From RUG12783 sp946409545 (GTDB taxonomy: Bacteria > Bacillota_I > Bacilli_A > RF39 > UBA660), in contig CAMJWT010000021.1 of NCBI GenBank assembly GCA_946409545.1, positions 1-31,725 on the forward strand: a stretch of DNA of 31,725 nucleotides, written 5' to 3'. The position numbers and the translations under genes are program-made. Within the stretch, counting starts at the first letter, position 1. Every line of letters starts with the position of its first letter. Under the pieces are notes generated by a model. The model saw only the letters and a program-made list of their open reading frames with translations. It ran no database searches and was not told where the DNA came from. Positions 15,685 to 22,573 of the stretch are shown piece after piece.

Positions 15685-16725
15685 TTAATACTCCTCTCTA
15701 TCAAATTGTTTTAAGAAACGAATATCATCAGTATACATATATCTTATATCCGTAATTCCATATTTCATCATGGCAAGTCTATCGATTCCCATACCAAAAG
15801 CAAAACCATTATATTTTTCTGGATCATATCCATTAGACTTTAATACATTAGGATGTACCATACCAGCTCCTAATAGTTCAATCCAACCAGTATTCTTACA
15901 AAGACTACATCCTTTACCATTACACTTGAAGCAACTAACATCTACTTCAACACTAGGTTCTGTAAATGGAAAGAATGATGGACGGAAACGTACTTTAGTT
16001 TTTTCACCTAACATCTTTTTAGCCATGATTTCAAGAGTTCCTTTAAGGTCAGCCATTGTTATACCTTTATCAATAACAAGACCTTCTACTTGACCAAATT
16101 GATGAGAATGTGTGGCATCATCATCACGTCTATATGTCTTACCTGGACAAATAATACGAATAGGAGTTTTATCAGTATTGGCTTCCATAACACGAGCTTG
16201 AACACTAGATGTTTGGGTACGTAGTAAATATTCATCATTAATATAGAAACTATCTTGAGTATCACGTACAGGATGACCTAGAGGAATATTTAATCTTTGG
16301 AAACAATATTCATCAGTTTCAAGCTCTGGTCCATCAGCAACATCATATCCCATTGATACAAACAAATCTTCAATTTCCATAACCATTTTATTAAATGGAT
16401 GAAGACTACCTCTTTTTATTTTATTACCTGGTAATGTTATATCAATTGTTTCTTTCTCTAACTTCTTATTAAGTAGTTCTTGTTCTAATTCTTCATTTTT
16501 CTTATCAAACAAAAGATTACAAAGATTACGGGCAGCACTAGCATACTTACCAACACTTACTCTTTCTTCTTGTGATAAATCTTTCATATTCTTAGTAAGT
16601 TCTGTTACAATACCTGTTTTACCTAAATATTTAGCTTTTAATGTTACTAAATCATTACTCGTTTTAACAAGATTTAAACTACTTTCCAATTCTTCTTTTA
16701 GTTTTACTATTCTCTCGTCTTCCAT
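15685..16725 (-). CDS. pheS: Phenylalanine--tRNA ligase alpha subunit
   Basis: This 346-residue catalytic alpha subunit is a class II aminoacyl-tRNA synthetase. An N-terminal coiled-coil region of about 90 residues is followed by the catalytic core with HPFNKMVMEIEDLFVSMGYDV (motif 1 region), RTQTSSVQARVM and YRRDDDATHSHQFGQVEGLVID (motif 2), and FGMGIDRLAMMKYGI (motif 3). It has the Cys-rich CFKCNGKGCSLCKNTGW insert common in low-GC Gram-positives. ATG 16723-16725 has TAGGAGG seven bases upstream. A T-box leader precedes it, so expression should rise when uncharged tRNA-Phe accumulates. Confidence 0.97.
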   Translation of the reverse strand: MEDERIVKLKEELESSLNLVKTSNDLVTLKAKYLGKTGIVTELTKNMKDLSQEERVSVGKYASAARNLCNLLFDKKNEELEQELLNKKLEKETIDITLPGNKIKRGSLHPFNKMVMEIEDLFVSMGYDVADGPELETDEYCFQRLNIPLGHPVRDTQDSFYINDEYLLRTQTSSVQARVMEANTDKTPIRIICPGKTYRRDDDATHSHQFGQVEGLVIDKGITMADLKGTLEIMAKKMLGEKTKVRFRPSFFPFTEPSVEVDVSCFKCNGKGCSLCKNTGWIELLGAGMVHPNVLKSNGYDPEKYNGFAFGMGIDRLAMMKYGITDIRYMYTDDIRFLKQFDREEY

Positions 16726-16736
16726 ACTTCCTCCTA

Positions 16737-16940
16737 TAAAAAAAATCTATCAATGTAGGAGTGATTTAACACGGTACCATCCTACTTCGATAGATTAATA
16801 TCCTTAATTATTTTAACGCGTAATAGCGATTTATCTATGAGCTGAATTCATATAACTATTACTTAGGAGTTCTCACCAATCTCTCCTTCTCTTAAAGTTT
16901 TTCATTATATTACTACTTCTCAATCACTGATAAATATGAA
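16737..16940 (-). promoter_or_regulatory. T-box riboswitch (tRNA-Phe, UUC specifier) upstream of pheST
   Basis: The minus-strand leader has the full T-box layout. A stem I region contains GGTGAGAACTCC and the specifier loop ATGAATTCAGC, with UUC (complement of 16844-16846) as the phenylalanine codon. Further downstream is the T-box sequence AAGTAGGATGGTACCGTG (16770-16787). The terminator is formed by AATCTATC and GATAGATT (16744-16796) with a run of T at 16738-16745, and the T-box sequence overlaps its 5' arm, so antitermination and termination exclude each other. The T-box core differs slightly from the consensus GGGTGGTACCGCG. Confidence 0.93.
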
Positions 16941-16943
16941 AAT

Positions 16944-16972
16944 GTTATAACATAAAGTTATCTTTTTGTAAA
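16944..16972 (-). promoter_or_regulatory. Promoter of the T-box-pheST unit
   Basis: Minus strand TTTACA (16967-16972), a 17-base spacer and TATAAC (16944-16949). The -35 box abuts the stop codon of the upstream gene, which has no clear terminator, so some read-through into the T-box is possible. Confidence 0.7.
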
Positions 16973-16973
16973 G

Positions 16974-18896
16974 TTATTTATAGAAAACATTTTGTAGTTT
17001 ATTTAAGATATTAATAGCTTTCTCTCTACTTGAATCATTATTAAATTCCATATTTATAACATAACCTTTATTTGTTTTATCATCAAAAGATATTAATGTT
17101 ACATTTTTAATAGCACCACTTAACTTGTAATAATCACTATTATCAATTGATTTATAATAACCAAATTTAATATATTTTCCATTAATATAATCAAAAGCAA
17201 TAGTTTGATTTCGTAAATTACTATATTTATTTTTTAAAAGATTTACAGTATTTGTTTTTAATACTTGATTGCCATTATATACACCATTATTAGCAATACT
17301 TGAAATAATTTTTGCTAAATCATTAGCACTAATCTTATATTTCGTACCGAAATATATTGAATTACCATTATCAAATCCATAATTACTACTCAAATCAAAT
17401 TTACTTTGTAATTTTTTTCTTGAATATTCATTAATAGATTCTTTCATCGCAATTTGCATTGTAAAACCAGCAAGAGCATGACCTCTTGTTAAACGATCAT
17501 TTTGATACTCATATTTAGTAGAGGTTCCTGGTTTCCCACCAGCTTCAAATAATTGATGTGATGTATGTTTAAGCATAAATAAAGCTCGATCATATGTTTT
17601 ACTCATCCCGCCACCAAAATATTCACTAGTTTCATCACCTGGAATCATGTGAACCATATTCATATTTTTTATAGTACTTGAATGAGTTAATAAATTTCTT
17701 AAAGTTGGATGATTCTCTGCTAAATAAGTACCTGGTTTTGTATACTTTCGAACTGTTTCTTCACTATTTAGATAGTATTTCCAATCACTAGTACATTTAT
17801 TAAAATCATAACTATTTAATTTAAGCCAGTACGTATCAATTCTTGTATCTAAATTAATAATATTATCTTCTTGCATCAAGGAAGCAATGATACCTAACAT
17901 TGATTTAGATGCAGATGATATATACATAGCTTCATTTTTAGAAACATTATATTCTTTAGTACTTGTTACTTTTCCATTAGAGAAAACTGCTATTTGCATT
18001 TTACTTATACCAGTCTTATCAATATTATTAAATAACTCATCAGATGACATAACATTTGAAGGTATAATTGGATCTTTTTCTTTTTCAATTACAACACCTT
18101 TAGTACATGGTGTTGTAAATTCTTCGTACATATCATTACCTTTAGTTTTAACAATAACATAATATGTTCCCACTTCTTTAGGAGTAGTAACCTTATTAGT
18201 ACATTTATCATCATTATAATAACTAATATCAATAATCGTATTACTATCTGATTTAATGACAGCTTCTAATTCTTTGCCATCATATACTTTATTCTTTATT
18301 TCGATTGTTACTTTATCGTTTAGTTTTTCAACAGTTATATTTAGTGATGCTGAAATATTATTATTTGTTTTAGCAGTAACTATAGCTTTTCCACTTTTAT
18401 GAGCAGTAATCTCGCCATTATTAACACTAAGAATAGTATTATCACTACTTTCCCATGTAACATTTTTATTAATTGCATCTTCTGGATAATAATTAACAAC
18501 AATTGTTGCCCTATCATTTATTTTAAGATTCTTCTTGCTTATATTTAAGTCAATTTTTTCAACAAGAATTTCTTTTTTTATAACATTTACATCTATTTCA
18601 TCACAAACTTTTTCATCTTCTTTAAGAGATACTCTGACTTTAGTTTTTCCTTCACTTTTACCCACTATTAAACCACTATCATTAACATTAGCAATATTTG
18701 TATCAATGCTTTTATATAAAACTTCATTATCATAATTGGTTAATTCTAATTGATATCTTTCACCAATAGAAATTGTAATATTATCTTTTGTAAATGATAC
18801 AGTCTTTTTCTCTTTTTTATCATCAATTGGAATAAATAAAAGAAAGGCTACAATTACAATTAATATTATAAATATGATAATTAATTTATCTTTCAT
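16974..18896 (-). CDS. Membrane-anchored serine beta-lactamase-fold protein with Ig-like (Big2) domains
   Basis: This 640-residue protein has an N-terminal membrane helix (about 4-24). Two Big2-like Ig domains (about 33-107 and 112-190, with YKSIDTNIANVNDSGLIVGK and VTWESSDNTILSVNNGEITAHKSG split by strands) precede a YDG/MBG-like domain (about 195-272, with NKVYDGKELEAVI). The C-terminal part from about 285 is a class C beta-lactamase/CubicO-type domain: SSASK gives the SxxK motif (Ser328, Lys331), RNLLTHSS (400-407) is the family's usual helix, and YQN (464-466) gives YxN. A third motif is not clear. The fold covers DD-peptidases, esterases and D-amino-acid enzymes; the substrate cannot be read from sequence. 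A wall-linked hydrolase is plausible. ATG 18894-18896 has AAGGATAG upstream. Confidence 0.85.
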   Translation of the reverse strand: MKDKLIIIFIILIVIVAFLLFIPIDDKKEKKTVSFTKDNITISIGERYQLELTNYDNEVLYKSIDTNIANVNDSGLIVGKSEGKTKVRVSLKEDEKVCDEIDVNVIKKEILVEKIDLNISKKNLKINDRATIVVNYYPEDAINKNVTWESSDNTILSVNNGEITAHKSGKAIVTAKTNNNISASLNITVEKLNDKVTIEIKNKVYDGKELEAVIKSDSNTIIDISYYNDDKCTNKVTTPKEVGTYYVIVKTKGNDMYEEFTTPCTKGVVIEKEKDPIIPSNVMSSDELFNNIDKTGISKMQIAVFSNGKVTSTKEYNVSKNEAMYISSASKSMLGIIASLMQEDNIINLDTRIDTYWLKLNSYDFNKCTSDWKYYLNSEETVRKYTKPGTYLAENHPTLRNLLTHSSTIKNMNMVHMIPGDETSEYFGGGMSKTYDRALFMLKHTSHQLFEAGGKPGTSTKYEYQNDRLTRGHALAGFTMQIAMKESINEYSRKKLQSKFDLSSNYGFDNGNSIYFGTKYKISANDLAKIISSIANNGVYNGNQVLKTNTVNLLKNKYSNLRNQTIAFDYINGKYIKFGYYKSIDNSDYYKLSGAIKNVTLISFDDKTNKGYVINMEFNNDSSREKAINILNKLQNVFYK

Positions 18897-18913
18897 ACTC
18901 TATCCTTATTTTC

Positions 18914-18922
18914 ATTGTAACA
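18914..18922 (-). promoter_or_regulatory. Extended -10 promoter of the beta-lactamase-fold gene
   Basis: Minus strand TGTTACAAT follows the T-tract of the rhomboid terminator after three bases. No good -35 is seen. Confidence 0.45.
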
Positions 18923-18927
18923 TAAAA

Positions 18928-18957
18928 AAAGAAATAAAGAATAAACTTTATTTCTTT
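18928..18957 (-). terminator. Intrinsic terminator of the rhomboid gene
   Basis: A 12-bp stem AAAGAAATAAAG / CTTTATTTCTTT with a six-base loop, followed by a run of T on the minus strand. The stop codon (18948-18950) lies inside the stem. Confidence 0.8.
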
Positions 18958-20084
18958 AAGAAAAACGCAAGTGCAATTAAGAAAGCAAAGAAGATAATAG
19001 ATAACATAATTCCATTAATATGCTCCCTTTTAGAATCTTTACTATTTACTCCTGTTGCCATACTAATTAAGAATCCGCCTATTAAGCCACCAATATGAGC
19101 AAAATTATCAATACCTGGTACCATAAAGCCAATAGCAAGGTTAAAGATAATTACTGGTGCTATTTGCTTTAATATTACTGTTCCAAAATAAACACGATAA
19201 TGATATCCAAAATATGCATAAGCTCCTAGTAAACCAAAAATAGCTCCACTTGCACCTATTGAATAAGTATCATGCATTGCTATTGATAATAACGATCCAC
19301 ATAAGGCACTAAAGATATATATTATAGAAAATTTCTTTTTACCATAAAAGTTTTCAATCTGACTTCCTACTACATACAATGAATAACAATTACAGAATAA
19401 ATGCATCATATCAATATGGATAAAAGCACCTGATAATAATCGATATAGTTCACCATTTCTTATAAACGGTCCATTGGTTGCTAAATGGAATACTAACCAT
19501 TCATCATATCCAAAAACACTAAATAAGAAAATAAGTGTTAGAATTCCCATTATTACATAAGTTAAAACAATTTTTTTCTTTTGGAAGATATTATCATTTT
19601 CCATAGCTTCACTTCTATTCTTCTTGTTAATTTCCGTTGTTATTTTAAGAAATAATTGAAATCCTTCTTCGGTATATTCTAAGTTTTTTGATAAATCAGG
19701 GAATTTTTCTTTTAACAAACTATTCTTCTTTAAAGATTTTTCATCTTTAATAAATACTAAATCAATATTATCATATGTTTTTGTTGTATCAACGTTTTCA
19801 CCAATATCTGTAAGAATTGATAAAACTTTAATTTTAAAAGTAAAAGTTTTTCTTTTAATTTGTTTTACCATTCTATTAGTTTTAATAGCATCAAAATCTA
19901 ATTGTTCATCATTATGAATATAGTTATTAACAATTCTAATTACTTTATATTCTTCATCTAAGTTTTGTAACCATATTTCATTCTCAACACCTTGAACAAT
20001 AACTGGTGAGTAATTTAACTTAGTTATAAAATAATGAAGTAACTTCATTGATATTTCATCACGTTCACTTATTTGAGTTATCAT
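18948..20084 (-). CDS. Rhomboid family intramembrane serine protease
   Basis: This 378-residue protein has a soluble N-terminal domain (about 1-168) and a six-helix rhomboid core (about 170-375). Catalytic features are GASG with Ser279, DNFAHIGG with His330, and the oxyanion-hole region HIDMMHLFCN (His223, His228, Asn232). All key residues are present. The N-terminal domain has no recognised family but resembles in size the cytoplasmic domains of Bacillus GluP-type rhomboids; it lacks the C-terminal TPR part. Rhomboids cleave membrane proteins within or near the bilayer; the substrate is unknown. ATG 20082-20084 has AAGGAGG six to seven bases upstream, one of the strongest sites in the window. 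Confidence 0.92.
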   Translation of the reverse strand: MITQISERDEISMKLLHYFITKLNYSPVIVQGVENEIWLQNLDEEYKVIRIVNNYIHNDEQLDFDAIKTNRMVKQIKRKTFTFKIKVLSILTDIGENVDTTKTYDNIDLVFIKDEKSLKKNSLLKEKFPDLSKNLEYTEEGFQLFLKITTEINKKNRSEAMENDNIFQKKKIVLTYVIMGILTLIFLFSVFGYDEWLVFHLATNGPFIRNGELYRLLSGAFIHIDMMHLFCNCYSLYVVGSQIENFYGKKKFSIIYIFSALCGSLLSIAMHDTYSIGASGAIFGLLGAYAYFGYHYRVYFGTVILKQIAPVIIFNLAIGFMVPGIDNFAHIGGLIGGFLISMATGVNSKDSKREHINGIMLSIIFFAFLIALAFFLKK

Positions 20085-20101
20085 AGTTGCCTCCTTGGAT
20101 A

Positions 20102-20107
20102 ATTATA
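20102..20107 (-). promoter_or_regulatory. Probable -10 element of the rhomboid gene
   Basis: Minus strand TATAAT with a weak TTTCTT 17 bases upstream. It lies between the khpA terminator and the rhomboid ribosome site. Confidence 0.45.
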
Positions 20108-20144
20108 TAATATTTTTATGAATAAAGAAACACATTAACAAAAA

Positions 20145-20164
20145 AATCTCTATTTCTAGAGATT
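20145..20164 (-). terminator. Intrinsic terminator of rpsP-khpA
   Basis: Minus strand AATCTCT, a short loop, AGAGATT and a run of T. The khpA stop codon (20163-20165) overlaps the first arm. Confidence 0.8.
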
Positions 20165-20411
20165 AAAAATTTTCAATATTTATTTTTACGCGTTTATTAT
20201 CTTGTAAGTAACTAGCTGCTTGTACAAGTACTCTAATAGCTTGAGCTGTTTTACCATTCTTACCAATAACTCTTCCAATATCACTTTCATCAACTAAAAC
20301 TTCAATAACAAATTCTTTTTCATCTTCTGATGGAAATTCTTTTACAGTTACTTGATCAGGATTTTCAACAACTTGTTTTACAAGATATTCAGTCATTTCT
20401 ACTAAATTCAT
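20163..20411 (-). CDS. khpA: KH-domain RNA-binding protein KhpA (YlqC)
   Basis: This 82-residue single KH domain protein has the GxxG loop in GRVIGKNGKTAQAIR (about 46-60) and ends in VKINIENF. KhpA binds RNA, usually with KhpB, and affects cell division and small RNAs in some Firmicutes. It follows rpsP by eight bases, which is the usual arrangement. The ribosome site AGAGGTC overlaps the end of rpsP, suggesting translational coupling. Confidence 0.95.
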   Translation of the reverse strand: MNLVEMTEYLVKQVVENPDQVTVKEFPSEDEKEFVIEVLVDESDIGRVIGKNGKTAQAIRVLVQAASYLQDNKRVKINIENF

Positions 20412-20419
20412 AATGACCT

Positions 20420-20692
20420 CTATTTCTTTTTCTTGCTATCTGCAAACTTCTTAATGATACCTGCTTCTTTAAATAAATTTCTTACAGTATCAGAAGGAAT
20501 TGCACCTGTTTCTAACCATTTTAATGCTACTTCTTCATCAATATTTACTGTAGCAGGATTTGTATGTGGATTATAAGTTCCAATTTTTTCAATATATTCT
20601 CCGTCTCTTTTAGTACGAGAATCAGTTGCTACAATACGATATAATGGGTTCTTATGATCTCCCATTCTAGTTAATCTTAATTTAACTGCCAT
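20420..20692 (-). CDS. rpsP: 30S ribosomal protein S16
   Basis: This 90-residue protein starts MAVKLRLTRMGDHKNPLYRIV, the conserved S16 N terminus, and has ATDSRTKRDGEYIEKIGTYNP after it. The start is ATG 20690-20692 with AAAGGAG eight bases upstream; an in-frame extension of six codons upstream would remove that ribosome site from the leader and is not used. It is the first gene of the rpsP-khpA unit. The usual neighbours ffh and rimM-trmD-rplS are not here, so the cluster is split in this genome. Confidence 0.97.
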   Translation of the reverse strand: MAVKLRLTRMGDHKNPLYRIVATDSRTKRDGEYIEKIGTYNPHTNPATVNIDEEVALKWLETGAIPSDTVRNLFKEAGIIKKFADSKKKK

Positions 20693-20722
20693 AATTTTCA
20701 CTCCTTTCAAATTACATTTGTT

Positions 20723-20751
20723 ATTATATATTAGTTTTTTTACTATGTCAA
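20723..20751 (-). promoter_or_regulatory. Consensus sigma-A promoter of rpsP-khpA
   Basis: Minus strand TTGACA (20746-20751), a 17-base spacer and TATAAT (20723-20728). This is a perfect match at both boxes and the strongest promoter in the window, as expected for a ribosomal protein. Confidence 0.85.
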
Positions 20752-20818
20752 CATATTTTTGTTAACACTATTACTTTTGATAATAATTCTTTAAATTCTT
20801 TATTTTTTTTATGATTTA

Positions 20819-20827
20819 TGTTATAAT
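20819..20827 (+). promoter_or_regulatory. Extended -10 promoter of the peptide deformylase gene
   Basis: Plus strand TGTTATAAT with no clear -35. A GGTGAT ribosome site follows, five bases before ATG 20848. Confidence 0.6.
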
Positions 20828-20847
20828 TTGTCAAGTGGTGATGAGAT

Positions 20848-21396
20848 ATGTTAAAAATGGAAGATATTCTTGATGAAAAAGAAAAAGTATTACATACAGT
20901 ATCAAAAGAAGTTAAATTACCATTATCAAAAACTGATAGAAAAACAATAAATGATATGATTGAAATGTTAACTGATAGTCAAATACCTGAATTAGCAGAT
21001 AAATATTGTTTAAGACCTGGTATGGGACTTGCAGCCATTCAATTAGGTATTCCTAAAAGATATTTTGTTGTTGTACATGAATATGAACCTGGTAAATTTG
21101 ATAATTACGTATTAATAAATCCAAAGATTGTCAGTACATCTGAAGAAATGATTTATGTTGGCGAAGGTGAAGGTTGCTTATCTGTTAATCGAGATGTTGC
21201 TGGTATTGTTCCAAGATACGCAAGAGTTACTATGGAAGCTTATGATATGGATGGTAATAAAATTAGAGTTAGAGGGCGTGAAGAACTTGCCATTGCTTTC
21301 CAACATGAACTAGACCACTTAAATGGTATCCTATTTGTTGATAAAATCGATAAAAAGAATCCATATAAAAACCAAGATTTATATCGTGAAATATAA
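20848..21396 (+). CDS. def: Peptide deformylase
   Basis: This 182-residue metalloenzyme removes the formyl group from nascent proteins. The three motifs are GMGLAAIQLG (about 58-67), EGCLS (108-112, metal ligand Cys110) and HELDH (153-157, ligands His153 and His157, catalytic Glu154). Length and the insertion around VVVHEYEPGKFDNYVLINPK fit the type 2 deformylases of Gram-positives. The start ATG follows GGTGAT by five bases. It is transcribed alone and divergently from rpsP. Confidence 0.97.
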   Translation: MLKMEDILDEKEKVLHTVSKEVKLPLSKTDRKTINDMIEMLTDSQIPELADKYCLRPGMGLAAIQLGIPKRYFVVVHEYEPGKFDNYVLINPKIVSTSEEMIYVGEGEGCLSVNRDVAGIVPRYARVTMEAYDMDGNKIRVRGREELAIAFQHELDHLNGILFVDKIDKKNPYKNQDLYREI

Positions 21397-21424
21397 AAGA
21401 CTGAATAATATTCAGTCTTTTTTT
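21395..21424. terminator. Bidirectional intrinsic terminator
   Basis: AAAAGACTGAAT, loop AAT, ATTCAGTCTTTT and more T. It separates the converging deformylase and 360-residue protein genes; both stop codons touch its ends. Confidence 0.88.
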
Positions 21425-22505
21425 ATGAAACTTTATCTTTCTTTATATCATAATTTATATTTCTAATACGAAGAGCTATGGCAATATTACCTTGATGATC
21501 AATACTAAAAAATCTTCCATTAAAATCACCTTTTATAGCTTCATTAACATCATTAGATTCATCAGATAAATCCGCTAATGTTGTTTTTTTATTAGTCTTA
21601 ATATCTAATATATATAGAGCTTTATTATCACGAAGTAAAGCATATCCATCATGTAATTCTAATACTTCAGAATACTCATTACTTGATAATTCTTTAGAAG
21701 AGAAATCATATTTAACAATCTTCTTATCTTCAATAACATAATAATAATTATCATCAAATGAAGTAAACAAACTATTTAAGTTTTCTTTAATAAGATTTAA
21801 ATCACTATCATACATATCAAAGACTGTTCCATCACATTCTTTTATTACTAAATAATATGATTTACCTTTTAAAATAAGATTTTTTATAGTCATTCCTTCT
21901 TTTAAAGGTTTATCATCTGTATAATTTCTTATATACATTCCTTTGCCACATTCATTTCCTTTACTTACAATAAAATAATCACCATATGAATTAGCAACGA
22001 ATTGTTTTTCTGATACTTTTAATTTATTAAATTCCTTTTCTTCTTTAGAAAAATCTTTATAGTACTCTTCTGTTTCATCAGAACTTACATAAAAGTATCC
22101 TAATATATCTTTGATATTTTTACCTAAATGTAAGTAATAATCACCACTAATATAATCTTCTTCTTTTATTAATGGTTCTATCTTTTTAGTTTCAACATCA
22201 TACAAATGTAATCCCTTTAATTCAAATAAAACATATTTAATTTCATCAGTTAAATCATCTTTAACATAACTTACTAATTTAGCCCCATCACTTGCCATTT
22301 CAATCTTTAAAATTTCATTATCGCTTTCAATATCTGTTATTTCCCCATTGGATTGAATATACAGTCTTAAATAATATCTACTACGTTCATCTATTTCTTT
22401 ATCAACAGGATCTAATACTTTATACATAAAGTATCCTCCGAAGAATAAAACAGCGAGATAAAGGATTATAATTAGTATATTTCTAATATCATACTTACCT
22501 TCCAT
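21423..22505 (-). CDS. Membrane-anchored protein of unknown function, possible beta-propeller-like extracellular part
   Basis: I do not recognise this 360-residue protein. It has one N-terminal membrane helix (about 9-30) and then a mainly beta-strand extracellular part rich in Tyr, Asp and Lys. Several short repeats such as KGLHLYDVETKKIEPL, DDNYYYVIEDKKIVKYDFSSKEL and DNKALYILDIKTNKKTTL look like blades of a WD/TolB-like propeller in which a readout strand is followed by a small loop. There are only two cysteines in the middle (NECGKGM and KECDGT). It is transcribed as a single gene from an extended -10 promoter with AGAAGG upstream of ATG, between polC and a bidirectional terminator. No enzyme motif is visible. 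Confidence 0.75.
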   Translation of the reverse strand: MEGKYDIRNILIIILYLAVLFFGGYFMYKVLDPVDKEIDERSRYYLRLYIQSNGEITDIESDNEILKIEMASDGAKLVSYVKDDLTDEIKYVLFELKGLHLYDVETKKIEPLIKEEDYISGDYYLHLGKNIKDILGYFYVSSDETEEYYKDFSKEEKEFNKLKVSEKQFVANSYGDYFIVSKGNECGKGMYIRNYTDDKPLKEGMTIKNLILKGKSYYLVIKECDGTVFDMYDSDLNLIKENLNSLFTSFDDNYYYVIEDKKIVKYDFSSKELSSNEYSEVLELHDGYALLRDNKALYILDIKTNKKTTLADLSDESNDVNEAIKGDFNGRFFSIDHQGNIAIALRIRNINYDIKKDKVS

Positions 22506-22527
22506 ATTAACCTTCTATTCTAGATTT

Positions 22528-22536
22528 AGTATATCA
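22528..22536 (-). promoter_or_regulatory. Extended -10 promoter of the 360-residue protein gene
   Basis: Minus strand TGATATACT directly after the T-tract of the polC terminator; TTTAAT lies 17 bases upstream of the hexamer, inside the terminator loop. Confidence 0.5.
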
Positions 22537-22537
22537 A

Positions 22538-22568
22538 AAAAACAATAAGAATTAAACTTATTGTTTTA
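22538..22568 (-). terminator. Intrinsic terminator of polC
   Basis: Minus strand AACAATAAG, a seven-base loop, CTTATTGTT and a run of T, placed just after the polC stop codon at 22574. Confidence 0.85.
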
Positions 22569-22573
22569 TTTTT

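Noticed and set aside
15684..15704. Upstream start for PheT giving an extra MIERSIK
   Set aside because: The extension overlaps pheS and has no ribosome site, while GAGAGGAG precedes the later ATG and the family begins MKVS.
16950..16985. Direct repeat AACTTTA...AACTTTA as a terminator or operator
   Set aside because: The copies are direct rather than inverted and form no hairpin; they overlap the pheST promoter and are short enough to be chance in AT-rich DNA.
20693..20710. Upstream start for S16 giving an extra MKGVKI
   Set aside because: The AAAGGAG ribosome site lies within this extension and serves the later ATG; the S16 family begins MAVKLRLTR.
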